Assembly: GCA_012964965.1 (NCBI GenBank)
Contig: DTTB01000137.1
Span: 1 to 6,575, forward strand
Source of the DNA: Candidatus Nitrosopelagicus sp.
Lineage (GTDB): Archaea > Thermoproteota > Nitrososphaeria > Nitrososphaerales > Nitrosopumilaceae
DNA: 6,575 bases
Reading direction: 5' to 3'
Shown: piece after piece, positions 5,713 to 6,575 of the stretch
Position numbering within the stretch: position 1 is the first letter of the stretch
How the letters are laid out: every line of letters begins with the position of its first letter
The notes under the pieces: model-generated
Told to the model about the DNA's origin: nothing
The model's database searches: none
Seen by the model: the letters and a program-made list of their open reading frames with translations, nothing else
Made by a program: the position numbers and the translations under genes

Positions 5713-5716
5713 ACTG

Positions 5717-5730
5717 ATATAAACATAAAT
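5717..5730 (+). promoter_or_regulatory. Possible TATA-like element(s) of the aminopeptidase gene
   Basis: ATATAAA at 5717-5723 and ATAAAT at 5725-5730 lie about 36 and 28 bases before the ATG at 5756. The second fits a leaderless start, the first a leader of about ten bases. No Shine-Dalgarno precedes the ATG. Confidence 0.32.
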
Positions 5731-5731
5731 G

Positions 5732-5739
5732 ATTATACA
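5732..5739 (-). promoter_or_regulatory. Possible TATA box of the 40-residue gene
   Basis: On the minus strand this reads TGTATAAT, centred about 24 bases before the ATG at 5712. It lies within the predicted promoter of the divergent aminopeptidase gene, so the two promoters overlap. Confidence 0.38.
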
Positions 5740-5755
5740 AAATCAATAAACGAAT

Positions 5756-6575
5756 ATGGCAAATACAATTCCTATTAACTATAAACTGAAGTTCGAGCCA
5801 TTATTTGATAATTTTACGTTTAATGGTATGGAAATTATTACTATCAACTTACCAAGAGCCACAAATTCAATTATACTAGACGCGGCGGAGTTGAAAATAA
5901 AAAAATGTCATGTAGAGCAGGGAACAAAAATTATCACAGCAAAAGCATCTCTAAATAAAAAAAACGAGAGGCTGACAGTAAAGCTTACAAAAAAAATAAA
6001 AGGGAAGGCAAAACTTTGCATTAAGTTTACTGGGGTTTTAAATGACAGGCTTTTGGGATTTTACAAAAGTCAGTATAAGGATAATAGGGGAAAAACAAAG
6101 TATCTTGCAACAACACAGTTTGAGGCTGCAGATGCCAGGAGGGCATTTCCATGTTGGGACGAGCCAGCAGTAAAGGCTACATTTGATGTTTCATTACTAG
6201 TTGATAGACACCATGACGCAATTTCAAATATGTCTGTAATATCCAAAAAAAATGTAGGCTCAAAGATCCTCTATAAGTTTGGTCGTACACCAATAATGTC
6301 AACATATCTTCTGTATCTTGGTGTTGGTGAATTTGAATATTTACATGGAAAGTTACGAAATATCAAAATCAGAATTGTTAGTACAAAGGGAACAAAGTTC
6401 AATGCCAAAAATCATGGTAAACTTTCACTTGACTTAACCAAGAAGTTTCTTGGTGAGTATGAAAAATATTTTGGAATAAAGTACCCACTTCCAAAACTTG
6501 ACATGATAGCCATACCTGATTTTGCCGCAGGCGCAATGGAGAATTGGGGTGCAATTACATTTAGGGAGGCAATAT
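5756..6575 (+). CDS. M1-family metallo-aminopeptidase, N-terminal part (3' end outside window)
   Basis: The frame is open from ATG 5756 to the window end (273 codons plus one base), so the C-terminal part is cut. The product is a gluzincin aminopeptidase of the aminopeptidase N / tricorn-interacting factor F2/F3 type, which removes N-terminal residues from peptides, in archaea probably the output of the proteasome. The N-terminal beta domain opens with P-I-N-Y-K-L-K-F (residues 6-13), as in this family. The hallmark Q-F-E-A-A-D-A-R-R-A-F-P-C-W-D-E-P-A spans 121-138, and the substrate-binding G-A-M-E-N motif is at 259-263, followed by W-G-A-I-T-F-R-E. The zinc motif H-E-x2-H-x18-E should follow within about 35 residues but lies beyond the window, so catalytic competence cannot be checked. 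No signal peptide is seen, consistent with a cytosolic enzyme. It is transcribed divergently from the 40-residue gene across 43 bases. Confidence 0.93.
   Translation, partial: MANTIPINYKLKFEPLFDNFTFNGMEIITINLPRATNSIILDAAELKIKKCHVEQGTKIITAKASLNKKNERLTVKLTKKIKGKAKLCIKFTGVLNDRLLGFYKSQYKDNRGKTKYLATTQFEAADARRAFPCWDEPAVKATFDVSLLVDRHHDAISNMSVISKKNVGSKILYKFGRTPIMSTYLLYLGVGEFEYLHGKLRNIKIRIVSTKGTKFNAKNHGKLSLDLTKKFLGEYEKYFGIKYPLPKLDMIAIPDFAAGAMENWGAITFREAI

Overview
The window reads as chromosomal DNA of an AT-rich archaeon, most likely an ammonia-oxidising Nitrososphaerota (Thaumarchaeota; Nitrosopumilus / Nitrosarchaeum / Nitrosotenuis type). The assignment rests on gene content: archaeal-type MetRS, a G-domain-degenerate SelB-like factor of the archaeal aSelBL type, a separate B12-binding mutase subunit as used in the 3-hydroxypropionate/4-hydroxybutyrate cycle, and a tricorn-factor-like M1 aminopeptidase. 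The start regions agree: most genes lack a Shine-Dalgarno and have an AT-rich TATA-like element about 26-30 bases before the ATG, as expected for leaderless archaeal transcripts. No phylogeny was computed, so the genus is not claimed.

Layout. (1) 1-282 (+): the C-terminal end of S-adenosylhomocysteine hydrolase, cut by the window edge. (2) 317-3640 (+): a tight three-gene unit of methionyl-tRNA synthetase, an alpha/beta-hydrolase that overlaps the metG end and lacks an ATG start, and an EF-Tu/SelB-like protein with a destroyed G domain (ATGA overlap). (3) 3671-3790 (+): a 39-residue zinc-ribbon mini-gene. (4) 3821-4819 (+): ketol-acid reductoisomerase with its own TATA-like box. (5) 4820-5242 (-): the cobalamin-binding subunit of methylmalonyl-CoA mutase; its stop codon directly abuts the ilvC stop. 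(6) 5266-5535 and 5590-5712 (-): two small single-span membrane proteins of unknown function, the first with a palindrome at its start. (7) 5756-6575 (+): the N-terminal 273 codons of an M1 aminopeptidase, divergent from the 40-residue gene across only 43 bases and cut by the window end.

How the genes fit together. AdoHcy hydrolase and MetRS both act around methionine (methyl-cycle recycling and tRNA charging). MetRS is apparently cotranscribed with a protein that resembles an aminoacyl-tRNA carrier without a working GTPase, which is the most interesting association here. IlvC (branched-chain amino acid synthesis) and the B12 subunit (carbon fixation) are core metabolism. There is no mobile element, CRISPR array, rRNA or tRNA that I can recognise. 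The window is mostly ordinary core genome; the novelty lies in the MetRS-hydrolase-aSelBL unit, three very small proteins and the promoter architecture around 5534-5756.
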